A DNA stretch of 64,000 bases, taken from the NCBI RefSeq assembly GCF_012933465.1, contig NZ_JABBND010000008.1, positions 62,001-126,000 on the forward strand, written 5' to 3'. The stretch comes from Actinomycetospora sp. TBRC 11914 (GTDB lineage Bacteria > Actinomycetota > Actinomycetes > Mycobacteriales > Pseudonocardiaceae). Position 1 is the first letter of the stretch, and each line of letters opens with the position of its first letter. Positions 41,816 to 52,175 of the stretch are shown here, one piece after another. Under the pieces are notes generated by a model, which saw only the letters and a program-made list of their open reading frames with translations, did no database searches and was not told where the DNA came from. Both the position numbers and the translations under genes were made by a program.

Positions 41816-43336
41816 ATGAGCGCCGACGCCGCCGCCCAGAACGCCACGGCCCTCGGTCGCGCCACGGTGGGCGACCTGCCGATCCCCGTGCCGTCCTACG
41901 ACCGCGACGCGCTGCGGGTGGGCATCGTGCACATCGGCGTCGGCGGCTTCCACCGCGCCCACCAGGCGATGTACCTCGACCGCCTGTTCACCGCGGGCCA
42001 CGACGGCGACTGGGCGCTGTGCGGGGTCGGGGTCCTCGACGCCGACCGCGCGATGGGCGAGGTCCTGCACCGCCAGGACGAGCTCTACACCCTCGTCGAG
42101 AAGCACGCCGACGGGTCCCGCGAGCCCCGCGTCATCGGCTCGATGGTCGAGTACCTGGTCGCGCCGGACGACCCGGAGGCGGTGCTCGCCCGCCTGACCG
42201 ACCCGGCCGTGCGCATCGTCAGCCTGACCGTCACCGAGGGCGGCTACCACGTCAACACCGCCACCGGCGAGTTCGACCCGTCGGAGGCCTCCGTCGCCCA
42301 CGACCTCGCCGCACCCCTCGACGCCGAGCCCACGAGCGCCTTCGGCTACCTCGTCGAGGCCCTGCGCCGCCGTCGCGCGGACGGCAACCCGCCCTTCACC
42401 GTCATGAGCTGCGACAACATCGCCGGCAACGGCGACGTCGCCCACCGCATGATCACCGCCTTCGCCCGCCTGCGCGACGAGTCCCTCGGCACCGACCTCG
42501 CCGACTGGATCGAGCGCGAGGTGCCCTTCCCCAACTCGATGGTCGACCGCATCACCCCGCGCACCACCGACGACGACCGCGCCGAGCTCGCGGAGCGGTT
42601 CGGGGTCGACGACGGCTGGCCGGTGGTCTGTGAACCGTTCTGTCAGTGGGTGCTCGAGGACCGCTTCGTGTCCGGGCGGCCGGCGTTCGACGAGGCCGGG
42701 GTCCAGGTCGTCGCCGACGTCGAGCCCTACGAGCTGATGAAGCTCCGCCTGCTCAACGCCTCCCACCAGGCCCTGGCCTACCTCGGCTACCTCGCCGGGT
42801 TCCGCTACGCCCACGAGGTGGCGGCCGACGACGAGTTCGTGCGGTTCGTCCGCGGCTATATGGACGACGAGGCGACGCCGACCCTGCTCCCGGTCCCGGG
42901 CGTCGACCTCGACGACTACAAGGCCACGCTCATCGAACGGTTCGCCAACCCCGAGATCCGCGACACGCTCGCCCGGCTCGCGGCCGAGTCGTCCGACCGC
43001 ATCCCGCCGTGGCTGGTCCCGGTCATCCGGGCGAACCTCGAGCAGGGCGGCGAGATCGAGCGGTCGGCCCTGATCGTCGCGGCCTGGGCGCGCTACGCCG
43101 AGGGCGTCGACGAGGAGGGCGAGCCCATCGAGGTCGTCGACACCGGCCGCGCCGACGACCGGATCGCCGCCGCCCGCCGCTACCCCGACGAGCCCCTGGC
43201 CTTCCTCGAGGACCGGTCGCTCTTCGGCGACCTCGTCGACGACGCCCGCTTCACCGACGCCTACCGGCGCCACCTCGACCGGCTGCACGCCGACGGCGCC
43301 CGCGCCGCGCTGCGGGCGGTCCTCGACGGGTCCTGA
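41816..43336 (+). CDS. mannitol dehydrogenase family protein
   Basis: The 506-residue protein is a long-chain polyol dehydrogenase: VGIVHIGVGGFHRAHQAMYLDRL (cofactor), IVSLTVTEGGYHVN, SCDNIAGNGDVAHRM, and the catalytic-lysine region PYELMKLRLLNASHQALAYLG. It oxidises a sugar alcohol such as mannitol, arabinitol or sorbitol to the ketose with NAD. ATG 41816 fits family length. The LacI-type operator just upstream links it to the ABC transporter and kinase some 3-9 kb away. Confidence 0.93.
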   Translation: MSADAAAQNATALGRATVGDLPIPVPSYDRDALRVGIVHIGVGGFHRAHQAMYLDRLFTAGHDGDWALCGVGVLDADRAMGEVLHRQDELYTLVEKHADGSREPRVIGSMVEYLVAPDDPEAVLARLTDPAVRIVSLTVTEGGYHVNTATGEFDPSEASVAHDLAAPLDAEPTSAFGYLVEALRRRRADGNPPFTVMSCDNIAGNGDVAHRMITAFARLRDESLGTDLADWIEREVPFPNSMVDRITPRTTDDDRAELAERFGVDDGWPVVCEPFCQWVLEDRFVSGRPAFDEAGVQVVADVEPYELMKLRLLNASHQALAYLGYLAGFRYAHEVAADDEFVRFVRGYMDDEATPTLLPVPGVDLDDYKATLIERFANPEIRDTLARLAAESSDRIPPWLVPVIRANLEQGGEIERSALIVAAWARYAEGVDEEGEPIEVVDTGRADDRIAAARRYPDEPLAFLEDRSLFGDLVDDARFTDAYRRHLDRLHADGARAALRAVLDGS

Positions 43337-43390
43337 CGGCGGGTCCCGCCGGCTGTGCGGGAGGCCACCCCAGCAGCGCGAACAGGGTGC

Positions 43391-43418
43391 TTGCACGAGC
43401 TAGCACAGGTGTTAGCGT
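43391..43418 (+). promoter_or_regulatory. promoter and inverted repeat before the XRE gene
   Basis: TTGCAC (43391-43396) and TAGCGT (43413-43418) are spaced by 16 bases and fit an actinobacterial sigma-70-type promoter. An inverted repeat with arms GCTAGCA and TGTTAGC (43399-43416) lies inside the spacer and could be the autoregulatory operator of the XRE protein (inference). Confidence 0.5.
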
Positions 43419-43449
43419 GGGTGGCGAGCACACCGGAGGAGGTGCACGG

Positions 43450-43947
43450 ATGTCCGGGGTCGAGAGCGTCGACAAGGCGCTCGGGCAGGCCGTCGAGGAC
43501 ATCGGGGGCTACATCCGCCGCCAGCGCGAGTCGGCGCAGGTCTCGCTGCGCCAGCTCGCCAAGGTCGCCGGGATCTCCAACCCCTACCTGAGCCAGATCG
43601 AGCGGGGTCTGCGGAAGCCCTCCGCCGAGATCCTGGCGCAGATCGCGACGGGCCTGCGGATCTCCGCGGAGGCGCTGTACATCCGGGCCGGGCTGCTCGA
43701 GGAGCGCCAGGGGTCCGCGGTGCTCGACGCCCTCGCGACGGACCCGCAGCTCACCGAGCGCCAGAAGCAGGTCCTCCACGACATCTACGAGTCCTTCCGC
43801 CGCGAGAACCGTGCGGGTCCCGACGCCGGGACCTCGACCGAGCCGACGCCGCCGTCGGCCCCCGGCACCGCGTCCGGTGCCACGGACGGGACGGCCGCGC
43901 TGGCCGTCGCGCCCGACCTGACCGGCGTCAGCCACCAAGAGGAGTGA
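43450..43947 (+). CDS. XRE-family regulator (Rv0474-like)
   Basis: The 165-residue protein has an N-terminal helix-turn-helix (VSLRQLAKVAGISNPYLSQIERGLRKPSAEILAQIATGL) and a disordered Pro/Thr/Ala-rich C-terminus. ATG 43450 follows CACCGGAGGAGGTG. It directly precedes an HbhA-like gene with its stop two bases before that start, the same gene order as Rv0474-Rv0475 in Mycobacterium tuberculosis, so it probably controls itself and that gene. Confidence 0.85.
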   Translation: MSGVESVDKALGQAVEDIGGYIRRQRESAQVSLRQLAKVAGISNPYLSQIERGLRKPSAEILAQIATGLRISAEALYIRAGLLEERQGSAVLDALATDPQLTERQKQVLHDIYESFRRENRAGPDAGTSTEPTPPSAPGTASGATDGTAALAVAPDLTGVSHQEE

Positions 43948-43949
43948 AC

Positions 43950-44669
43950 ATGGCTGTCACGTTCCCGACCAAGTTCGACGTCCGCGAGGCCCGCGACCAG
44001 GCCACCAAGGCCGTGTCGGACGCCGTCGACCCGCTGCGCGCGCCGTCGCTGGCGCTGCTGGGCCTCGGCGACTACGCCGTCGCCGGCGCCCAGGAGGCGT
44101 TCTCCCGCGTGCAGGCCGGCGCCACCGAGGTCCAGGCCCGCGTCGAGGACCTGCCCTCGGAGCTGCAGGAGCTGCGCCACAAGCTCACCGCCGAGGACTT
44201 CCGTCGGCTGGCCGACTCCTACGTCGCCGCGGTGCGCAGCGTCTACGAGGACCTCGTGGCGCGCGGCACCGGCGCCTACACGAAGATCAAGGCGCAGCCG
44301 CAGGTCAAGCAGGCGCTCGACACGGTCGACTCGGTGTCCTCCGAGGTCGAGAGCCGGCTCGAGGACACCGTCGAGGAGGTCCGGGTGCGGGGCGAGGGCG
44401 TCCTGGCCGGGGTCACCAGGCAGACCCGCTCGGTCGGCGAGCGCGCCGCCCGCTACACCCAGACCATCACCGGGCAGGCCGCCGAGACGGTGGCCGAGAC
44501 CGGTGCGGCCGTCGCCGCCGAGATCTCCGAGGCCGGTGACGAGATCGCGTCGGAGACCCGCAGCGCCGCCCGCAGGACCGCGGCGCGGACCGCCCCGAAG
44601 AAGCAGGGCCCGAAGAACGCGCCGACCTCCGCGGCCACCACCCCGGCCGACAAGCGCGCGAAGAGCTGA
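43950..44669 (+). CDS. heparin-binding hemagglutinin (HbhA)-like protein
   Basis: The 239-residue protein follows the HbhA pattern: an N-terminal region near PLRAPSLALLGLGDYAVAGAQEAFS, a long coiled coil with YVAAVRSVYEDLVARGTGAY, and a Lys/Ala/Pro-rich C-terminus (TAPKKQGPKNAPTSAATTPADKRAKS) like the heparin-binding tail. In mycobacteria HbhA is a surface adhesin also tied to lipid inclusions; in this organism a cell-envelope or membrane role is more likely than virulence. ATG 43950 follows AAGAGGAGTG. Confidence 0.8.
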   Translation: MAVTFPTKFDVREARDQATKAVSDAVDPLRAPSLALLGLGDYAVAGAQEAFSRVQAGATEVQARVEDLPSELQELRHKLTAEDFRRLADSYVAAVRSVYEDLVARGTGAYTKIKAQPQVKQALDTVDSVSSEVESRLEDTVEEVRVRGEGVLAGVTRQTRSVGERAARYTQTITGQAAETVAETGAAVAAEISEAGDEIASETRSAARRTAARTAPKKQGPKNAPTSAATTPADKRAKS

Positions 44670-44875
44670 CGCTCCCCACGCCGGCCCCGTCGCCACCGGG
44701 CTCCCCACGGTGGTGACGGGGCCGACGCGCGTCGGCGCACCCCCGAGGGGACACGCCCGCACCGGGGTGCGGAATGATGGCCGACGACGCCTTGTTGATC
44801 GGTACAGTGACCGCGGCCTCCTCCTCCCCGGAGCGCCGGTCATCACGCCGCCGTACGACACCGAGAAGGAGAGCT

Positions 44876-45091
44876 GTGGCCGTCACCGACGCCGGCAGCA
44901 CCACCCGTCCGTCCTCGCGGGACCTCGACCCCGAGCAGGCCCGTGACGAGCTGATCGACCGCGAGACCGCGGAGCTGAACCAACTGCTCGACCGCATCGA
45001 CGGGCTCACCTACGAGGCCCGTCGCCGCCTGCGGCGCCTCGAGCACCACCGCCGCGGGGTCGCCCCCGAGTGGACGTCCCGCCACCACTGA
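44876..45091 (+). CDS. small coiled-coil protein
   Basis: From GTG 44876, behind GAGAAGGAGAGCT, the frame gives 71 residues: VAVTDAGSTTRPSSRDLDP followed by a charged helix (ELIDRETAELNQLLDRIDGL, ARRRLRRLEHHRRG). I do not recognise it. The upstream in-frame ATG (44774) would add a low-complexity stretch and is less likely. It stands alone before the convergent transporter operon; the gap 44670-44875 shows no other gene. Confidence 0.6.
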   Translation: MAVTDAGSTTRPSSRDLDPEQARDELIDRETAELNQLLDRIDGLTYEARRRLRRLEHHRRGVAPEWTSRHH

Positions 45092-45111
45092 GTGCGGACC
45101 GCCGGCCGCGG

Positions 45112-46212
<1,101 letters not shown>

Positions 46213-46225
46213 GTCGGTGTCTCCT

Positions 46226-47107
46226 TTACTTCACAGCGCCGAACGACAGGCCCTGCACCAGCTTGTTCTGGGCGAACCAGCCCGCCAGGACCACCGGCAG
46301 GGCCGCGAGCGTCGCCGCGGCCGACAGCCGGGCCCAGTACAGGCCCTCGGAGCTGATGAACCCGACGAGGAACACCGGGACGGTCCCGGCGTTCGCCGCG
46401 GTCAGGTTCACCGCGAAGAAGAACTCGTTCCACGCGAAGATCACGCAGATCAGCGCCGTGGCGAAGATGCCGGGCGAGATGATGGGCAGCACCACCTCGC
46501 GCAGCGTGCGCCCGAGCGAGGCCCCGTCGATCGAGGCCGCCTCGAGCAGCTCCTTCGGCACCTCGAGGAAGAACGAGCGCATCATCCACACCGCGATCGG
46601 CAGGTTCATCGCGGTGTAGAGGACGATCAGCGTCCAGATGTTGTCCAGTGCGCCGATCTCGTTGACCACGACGTAGATCGGGACGATCGCCGCGACGACC
46701 GGCAGCATCTTCGTGGAGATGAAGAAGAACAGGACGTCCTGGGTCTTCTCCACCGGGCGCAGCGAGACCGCGAACGCCGCCGGCGTGGCGAGGACGAGCA
46801 CCAGCAACGTCGAGACGACCGTCGCGAACAGCGAGTTCGCGAGGTAGGGACCGATGCCCGCGTCGAACACCGCCCGGAACTGCTCCAGGGTCGGGGTGAA
46901 GACCAGCGTGGGCGGGTCGGTGTAGGCCGCGGCCTCCGTCTTGAAGGCCGTCAGCACCATCCACAGCACCGGGAAGAAGAAGCCGACCGCCACGATCCAC
47001 GTGAGCGTCGTCAGCAGCAGCGGGCCGATCCCGGAGCGCCGCCGCGGTCCCTCCGCGCGGGCCGCGGTGGACGTCGTCGTCGCGGTGTCCTCGATCGTCG
47101 CGGCCAT
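46226..47107 (-). CDS. sugar ABC transporter permease (MalG type)
   Basis: The 293-residue permease has about six membrane spans and the EAA loop contacting the ATPase (LEAASIDGASLGRTLREVVLPIISPGI). It belongs to the carbohydrate-uptake 1 family (MalG, SmoG, MtlG). Its start overlaps the stop of the partner permease by one base (TGATG). It pairs with that gene to form the membrane channel of a sugar or polyol importer. Confidence 0.92.
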   Translation of the reverse strand: MAATIEDTATTTSTAARAEGPRRRSGIGPLLLTTLTWIVAVGFFFPVLWMVLTAFKTEAAAYTDPPTLVFTPTLEQFRAVFDAGIGPYLANSLFATVVSTLLVLVLATPAAFAVSLRPVEKTQDVLFFFISTKMLPVVAAIVPIYVVVNEIGALDNIWTLIVLYTAMNLPIAVWMMRSFFLEVPKELLEAASIDGASLGRTLREVVLPIISPGIFATALICVIFAWNEFFFAVNLTAANAGTVPVFLVGFISSEGLYWARLSAAATLAALPVVLAGWFAQNKLVQGLSFGAVK

Positions 47108-48048
47108 CAGCTCTCACCCCCCGCCGCACCGAAGGACCGGAACACCAACCGCAGCGCGAAGGTGGCCACGATGATCGTCAGGATCACCACGACGACGCCC
47201 ATCGCGGCCGACTGCCCGATGTCGAAGCCGAGGAACGCCCGCTGGTAGATGTAGAAGGGCAGGTTCGCCGACGCGGTGCCGGGCCCGCCCTGGGTGATCA
47301 TGTAGACCGCGTCGAACGTGTTGACCAGGTAGATCGCGCCGAGCACGATCCCCAGCTCCAGGAAGCGCCGCAGGTGCGGCAGCGTCAGCTCCACGAAGAT
47401 CGACCAGGCGCCGGCCCCGTCGACCCGCGCCGCCTCGACCTGGTCGCCCGGCATGGACTGCAGGCCCGCGAGCAGCAGCAGCATCATGAACGGCGTCCAC
47501 TGCCACACCAGCGCTGCCATGACCGACGCCAGCGGGAACTGCGAGACCCAGTCGAACGTCTGGCCGCCGAGCACGAAGTTGATGAGGCCGTAGGTCGGGT
47601 CGAGCAGCGTGGTCTTCCACAGCAGCGCCGCGGCGACCGGGGTGATCAGGAAGGGTGTGACGAGCAGCGTCCGCACCACGCCGCGACCGATGAAGTGCCG
47701 GTCGAGCAGCAGCGCGAGCAGCAGTCCCAGGACCACTGCGATGAGCACGGAGCCGAGCGTCATGACGATCGTGTTGAGCGCCACCGTGCGGAACTGCGAG
47801 TCGGCGAACACGGCCACGTAGTTCTGGAACCACACGAAGTGCTGCGAGCCGGGCCGCACGAGGTTCCAGGACTGCAGCGAGTACCAGAGCGTCAGCAGGA
47901 ACGGGATCTGCGTGACGACGATCGTGAAGACCAGGGCCGGCAGCAGTGGCGCCCGGCGCACCCAGCCCTCGGTCCGGGCGGAGCGGGACGACGTGGTGTT
48001 CGGCGACGCGGGTGGGGGCGCCGCGGGTCGTTCCAGGGTCGTGGTCAT
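47107..48048 (-). CDS. sugar ABC transporter permease (MalF type)
   Basis: The 313-residue permease has a cytoplasmic N-terminus, six membrane spans (for example PLLPALVFTIVVTQIPFLL, VLIAVVLGLLLALLL) and the EAA motif VEAARVDGAGAWSIFVELTLPHLR. It is of the MalF/SmoF/MtlF type. Together with the next gene it forms the channel; the specificity comes from the solute-binding lipoprotein encoded upstream. Confidence 0.92.
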   Translation of the reverse strand: MTTTLERPAAPPPASPNTTSSRSARTEGWVRRAPLLPALVFTIVVTQIPFLLTLWYSLQSWNLVRPGSQHFVWFQNYVAVFADSQFRTVALNTIVMTLGSVLIAVVLGLLLALLLDRHFIGRGVVRTLLVTPFLITPVAAALLWKTTLLDPTYGLINFVLGGQTFDWVSQFPLASVMAALVWQWTPFMMLLLLAGLQSMPGDQVEAARVDGAGAWSIFVELTLPHLRRFLELGIVLGAIYLVNTFDAVYMITQGGPGTASANLPFYIYQRAFLGFDIGQSAAMGVVVVILTIIVATFALRLVFRSFGAAGGES

Positions 48049-48082
48049 CTGGTCGAGCTCCGCTTCGCTTCGTCTCCCGTGG

Positions 48083-49483
48083 TCACTGGTAGCTCTCCCC
48101 CACCGTCGACGCGTACTGCTGGGACTGCTCGAGCGCCTGCTGCACGGTCTCCCGTCCGGCGATCGCGGCGGACAGCTGCTGGCTGACCCGGGTCCCGAGG
48201 TCCTGGAACTCCGGGATCCGCACGAACTGGACGCCCTGATAGGGCACGGGCCCGACGGTGGGCTGCTGCGGGTTCGCCGTCCGGATCGCGTTGACCACCG
48301 TCGGCGCGAACGCGGCGGCCGCCTGCTGGTACTGCGGAATCTGGTAGGTCGACAGCCGCGACCCCGGCGGCAGCGACGTCCACCCGAGCTGGGTGCCGAC
48401 CCGCTGCATGTACTGCTTCGACGTCATCCAGCTCATGAACTTCCAGGCGGCGTCGGGGTGCTCGGAGGTCTTCGGGATCGCGAGCGACCACGCGTACAGC
48501 CAGCCCGAGCTCGGGGTCGCGACGACGGGTGCCGGGGCGTAGCCGACCTTCCCGACGACGGTGGACTTGTCGGGGTTCTCGACGGTGCCGGCCGCCGACG
48601 TGGCGTCGTACCACATCGCTGCGTTGCCCTGGCCGAACTGCGTGGCGCACTCGGAGAAGCCGGCCTGCGCGGCCCCGGGCTCGCCGTAGTTGCGCACGGT
48701 GTCGACGTAGAACTGCGCCGCCTGCTCGACCTGCGGGCTGGTGAGCTGCGCGTGCCACTGCGGGTCGTACCACCGGCCCCCGAAGGTGTTCAGCACGGTG
48801 TCGAACGGCGCGAGCATCTCGCCCCAGCCGGGCTTGCCGCGCAGGCAGATGCCGGCCCGGCCATGTGCGCGGTCGGTGAGCTTCGCCGCCATGTCGGCGA
48901 CCTGCGGCCACGTCGGGTTGGGCGGCATCGTCAGCCCGGCCTGGGCGAACAGGTCCTTGCGGTACATGAGGAACGACGACTCGCCGTAGAACGGCACCGA
49001 GTACATGTGGCCCTGGTACGACAGCGAGTCACGGACCGTGGGGATGAAGTCGTTCCCGTCGTAGCCGGGCGTGCCGTCGATCCGCGGCTGGAGGTCGGTC
49101 AGCCACCCGTTCTGCGCCCACTGCGGGGTCTCGTAGTTCGAGATCATGACGACGTCGAACTCGCCACCGCCGGTGGCGACGCTCGCGGTGATCTTGGCCC
49201 GGGCCTCGTTCTCCGACAGCGAGACGAACCGCATCCGGATGCCGGGGTTCTCCGCCTCGAACTGCGGCGACAGCGTGATCGCGTCCTTCATCTGGTCGTT
49301 GGACACGATGGCGACGGTGACGGTCTGCGTGCCCGGCTCCCCGCCCAGCGCCCCGGCGCCCGAGCAGCCCGCGACGACGCCGAGCAGAACGACACCGAGG
49401 AGCGCGAGCAGCGGGAGCCGTGCCCGTCGGCGGGGGTGCGGAGCGGGCGGCCCCGTCGTTCCGTCAGCTGCGCTGCGTCGCAC
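48083..49483 (-). CDS. ABC sugar/polyol-binding lipoprotein
   Basis: The 466-residue protein begins with a signal peptide and lipobox (LLALLGVVLLGVVAGCSG), followed by a family-1 solute-binding fold: VTVAIVSNDQMKDAITLSPQFEAENPGIRMRFVSL, MISNYETPQWAQNGWLTDLQP and YAWSLAIPKTSEHPDAAWKFMSWM. It captures the substrate outside the cell. GTG 49483 follows CTCGGGGAGGCGGC. Similarity in style to sorbitol/mannitol-binding proteins and the neighbouring polyol dehydrogenase favour a polyol ligand (inference). Confidence 0.9.
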   Translation of the reverse strand: MRRSAADGTTGPPAPHPRRRARLPLLALLGVVLLGVVAGCSGAGALGGEPGTQTVTVAIVSNDQMKDAITLSPQFEAENPGIRMRFVSLSENEARAKITASVATGGGEFDVVMISNYETPQWAQNGWLTDLQPRIDGTPGYDGNDFIPTVRDSLSYQGHMYSVPFYGESSFLMYRKDLFAQAGLTMPPNPTWPQVADMAAKLTDRAHGRAGICLRGKPGWGEMLAPFDTVLNTFGGRWYDPQWHAQLTSPQVEQAAQFYVDTVRNYGEPGAAQAGFSECATQFGQGNAAMWYDATSAAGTVENPDKSTVVGKVGYAPAPVVATPSSGWLYAWSLAIPKTSEHPDAAWKFMSWMTSKQYMQRVGTQLGWTSLPPGSRLSTYQIPQYQQAAAAFAPTVVNAIRTANPQQPTVGPVPYQGVQFVRIPEFQDLGTRVSQQLSAAIAGRETVQQALEQSQQYASTVGESYQ

Positions 49484-49556
49484 GCCGCCTCCCCGAGCCG
49501 TGGTGTACGGACTCCGTGAACGAGTGACGTGGTTCACGCCGTCGTCACGTCGGGCG

Positions 49557-49586
49557 ACCGTAGAGCGGCGGACCGTATGCACGCAA
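49557..49586 (-). promoter_or_regulatory. promoter of the transporter operon
   Basis: On the minus strand TTGCGT (49586-49581) and TACGGT (49562-49557) are separated by 18 bases and lie about 75 bases upstream of the binding-protein start. The -35 element overlaps the LacI-type operator, as expected for repression. Confidence 0.5.
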
Positions 49587-49593
49587 GCGCTTG
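49583..49593. promoter_or_regulatory. LacI-type operator in the transporter/LacI divergent region
   Basis: GCAAGCGCTTG matches the palindrome at 41787-41798. It overlaps the minus-strand -35 of the transporter promoter and a plus-strand TTGACA (49591-49596), so one bound repressor could control both the importer and the lacI gene itself. Confidence 0.75.
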
Positions 49594-49680
49594 ACACACA
49601 TCTGCGCGACGATTCCGGCACCGGGCGCGAACGCGCCGTCCGGCGATCTTCCGGCGCCGGAAGGCCCGCACAGGAGCATC

Positions 49681-50745
49681 ATGCGACGGCGGGTAGCGGC
49701 GCGAACGGGTGCGGGAGGTCCAGCGGTGGTCACCATGGCCGATGTCGCTCGACGGGCCGGCGTCTCCACCGCGACCGTCTCGCACGTCCTCAACAACACC
49801 CGCGCGGTCAGCGACGACACCCGGGCCGCGGTCCTCGCCGCCGTCGAGGAGACCGCCTACACCCCGAACACCGTCGCGCGCTCGCTCGCCACCTCCCGCA
49901 CGACCACCCTCGGCCTCGTCCTCTCCGCGATCTCCAACCCCTACTTCGGCGAGCTGCTCTCGGCCGCCGAGCGGGCCGCGGCCGCCGCGGGCTACACGCT
50001 GCTGCTGGTCGACCCGCACGAGGACCCGGGCTACGAGCGCACGGTCGTCGCGCGGCTGCACCACCACCGCGTCGACGGGGTGGTCCTCGCGCCGTCGGCG
50101 CACCCCGAGGCGGCGCTGGAGTACCTCGCGCGCCACGCCGTCCCCACGGTGCTGCTCGACCGGCTGCTCTCCGGCGGGCTCGCGGCCCGGCTCGACCAGG
50201 TCGGCAGCGAGAACTCGCAGGCCACCGCGACGCTCACCCGCCACCTCGTCGAGGCGCACGGCCACCGGCGGATCGCCCTCGTGGCGGGCCTGGCCGGGCT
50301 CGCGACCACCGACGAGCGCCGCGCCGGGTTCGTCGCGGCGCTCGGGGCCGCCGGTCTCCCGCGCGACCCCGCGCTGGAGGTCTCCGGGGAGTCCGCGACC
50401 GAGCCGGCGCGGGCCGCCATGGCCGGCCTGCTGGCGCTGCCCGAGCCGCCCACGGCCGTCGTCGTCGGGAACAACAGCATGACGATCGGCGTGATCGCGG
50501 CGCTGCGCGACGCCGGGGCGAAGGTGCCCGACGACGTGGCCGTGGTCGCCTTCGACGACTTCGCCTGGGCGGACCTGTTCGCGCCCCGGCTGACGGTGAT
50601 GGCGCAGCCGTTCGCGCAGATCGCCTCGGAGGCGGTGCGGCTGCTGCTGCGCCGCCGCGACCAGGCCGACGCGCCGGTCGAGGTGCTGCGACTGCCGCCG
50701 TCGTTCGTGGTGCGGGAGTCGTGTGGCTGCGCCGCGGCGCCCTGA
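49681..50745 (+). CDS. LacI-family repressor of the polyol genes
   Basis: The 354-residue protein has the LacI helix-turn-helix (TMADVARRAGVSTATVSHVLNNTRAVSDDTRAAV) and a periplasmic-binding-like sensor domain (GLVLSAISNPYFGELLSAAE ... VVVGNNSMTIGVIAALRDAG ... VAVVAFDDFAWADLF). ATG 49681 follows CACAGGAGCATC. It is divergent from the importer and upstream of the kinase. The two GCAAGCGCTTG palindromes are its likely operators, and a polyol or derived ketose its likely inducer (inference). Confidence 0.92.
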   Translation: MRRRVAARTGAGGPAVVTMADVARRAGVSTATVSHVLNNTRAVSDDTRAAVLAAVEETAYTPNTVARSLATSRTTTLGLVLSAISNPYFGELLSAAERAAAAAGYTLLLVDPHEDPGYERTVVARLHHHRVDGVVLAPSAHPEAALEYLARHAVPTVLLDRLLSGGLAARLDQVGSENSQATATLTRHLVEAHGHRRIALVAGLAGLATTDERRAGFVAALGAAGLPRDPALEVSGESATEPARAAMAGLLALPEPPTAVVVGNNSMTIGVIAALRDAGAKVPDDVAVVAFDDFAWADLFAPRLTVMAQPFAQIASEAVRLLLRRRDQADAPVEVLRLPPSFVVRESCGCAAAP

Positions 50746-50763
50746 GCGCACATGATGGGCGGC

Positions 50764-52161
50764 ATGCCCTCCCACGTCGTCGGCGTCGACTCCTCCACCC
50801 AGGCCACCAAGGTCGTGGTCGTCGACCCGGCCGACGGGCGTGTCGTCCGGGAGGCCCGCCGCCCGCACCCCGAGGGCACCGAGGTCGACCCGCGGGCCTG
50901 GTGGACCGCGCTGTGCGAGGCGCTGGGCGAGGTGGGCACCGACGACGTCGCGGCGATCGCGGTCGCCGGCCAGCAGCACGGGATGGTGCTCTGCGGCGAG
51001 GACGGCGAGCCGGTCCGCGACGCGCTGCTGTGGAACGACACCCGTTCCGCCGACGCGGCCACGGACCTGATCACCGAGCTCGGCGGACCGCAGGCCTGGG
51101 CCGACGCCGTGGGCACCGTCCCCGTCGCGAGCATCACGGCCACCAAGCTGCGCTGGACCGCGCGCCACGAGCCCGAGGTCGCCGACCGGGCCCGCTCGGT
51201 GCTGCTGCCCCACGACTGGCTGACCTGCAAGCTCCGCGGGGACGGCGCCGGCCCGGTGACCGACCGGGGTGACGCGTCGGGCACCGGGTACTGGTCGCCG
51301 CGCGAGGGGCGCTACCGGCCCGACCTGCTCGAGCTCGCCTTCGGGCGCACCCCGGACCTCCCGCGCGTGGCCGCCCCCGGGGAGGCGCTCGGGCCGGGCA
51401 CGGGTCCCGCCGAGGGCCTCGTCGTCGGGCCGGGCACCGGCGACAACATGGCCGCCGCCCTCGCGATCGGGGCCGGCCCGGGCGAGCTGATCGTCTCCAT
51501 CGGCACCTCGGGCACGGTGTTCGTCGCCGCCGACGAGCCCACCGCAGACGCGTCCGGGCTGGTCGCGGGGTTCGCCGACGCCCGCGGGCACTACCTGCCG
51601 CTGGTGTGCACGCTCAACGCCGCCCGGGTCCTGGGCGTCGGGGCTAGCCTGCTCGGCGTGGCCCCCGACGGGTTCGACGACCTGGCGCTGGCGGCCGCGC
51701 CGGGCGCGGGCGGGCTGGTGCTCGTGCCCTACCTCGAGGGCGAGCGGACGCCGGACCGGCCGGACGCGACGGGGCACCTGGCCGGGCTGACCGGTGCGAA
51801 CGGGACCCGGGAGAACCTGGCCCGGGCGACCGTCGAGGGCATGCTCTGCGGGCTCGCGGCGGGGGTCGACGCGCTGGCCGACGTCGGGGTGACCGGCGAG
51901 CGGGTGCTGCTCATCGGCGGCGGCAGCCGGTCCCGCGCGGTCGCCGGGATCGCGCCCGCGGTGTTCGGCACCGACGTCGAGGTGCTGGCGCCCGCGGAGT
52001 ACGTGGCGCTCGGCGCCGCCCGGCAGGCGGCCTGGGCCCTGCACGACGAGGAACCGGCGTGGCGGATCGAGCGCGAGGCCGTCGTCGAGGCGGACGACGA
52101 GGCCCGGGAGGCCGCGCGGGCGGTCCGGGCGGCCTACGCGACGGCGAGCCGGGCCGCCTGA
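50764..52161 (+). CDS. xylB: xylulokinase-like FGGY carbohydrate kinase
   Basis: The 465-residue kinase has the FGGY features: [17 protein letters not shown] (phosphate loop), [50 protein letters not shown] and the adenosine motif [22 protein letters not shown]. It would phosphorylate the ketose formed by the polyol dehydrogenase, most likely D-xylulose from arabinitol or xylitol, or a related ketose. ATG 50764 is preferred; ATG 50752 is possible. It follows lacI by 18 bases. Confidence 0.9.
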   Translation: MPSHVVGVDSSTQATKVVVVDPADGRVVREARRPHPEGTEVDPRAWWTALCEALGEVGTDDVAAIAVAGQQHGMVLCGEDGEPVRDALLWNDTRSADAATDLITELGGPQAWADAVGTVPVASITATKLRWTARHEPEVADRARSVLLPHDWLTCKLRGDGAGPVTDRGDASGTGYWSPREGRYRPDLLELAFGRTPDLPRVAAPGEALGPGTGPAEGLVVGPGTGDNMAAALAIGAGPGELIVSIGTSGTVFVAADEPTADASGLVAGFADARGHYLPLVCTLNAARVLGVGASLLGVAPDGFDDLALAAAPGAGGLVLVPYLEGERTPDRPDATGHLAGLTGANGTRENLARATVEGMLCGLAAGVDALADVGVTGERVLLIGGGSRSRAVAGIAPAVFGTDVEVLAPAEYVALGAARQAAWALHDEEPAWRIEREAVVEADDEAREAARAVRAAYATASRAA

Positions 52162-52175
52162 TCCAGGATGGGCGG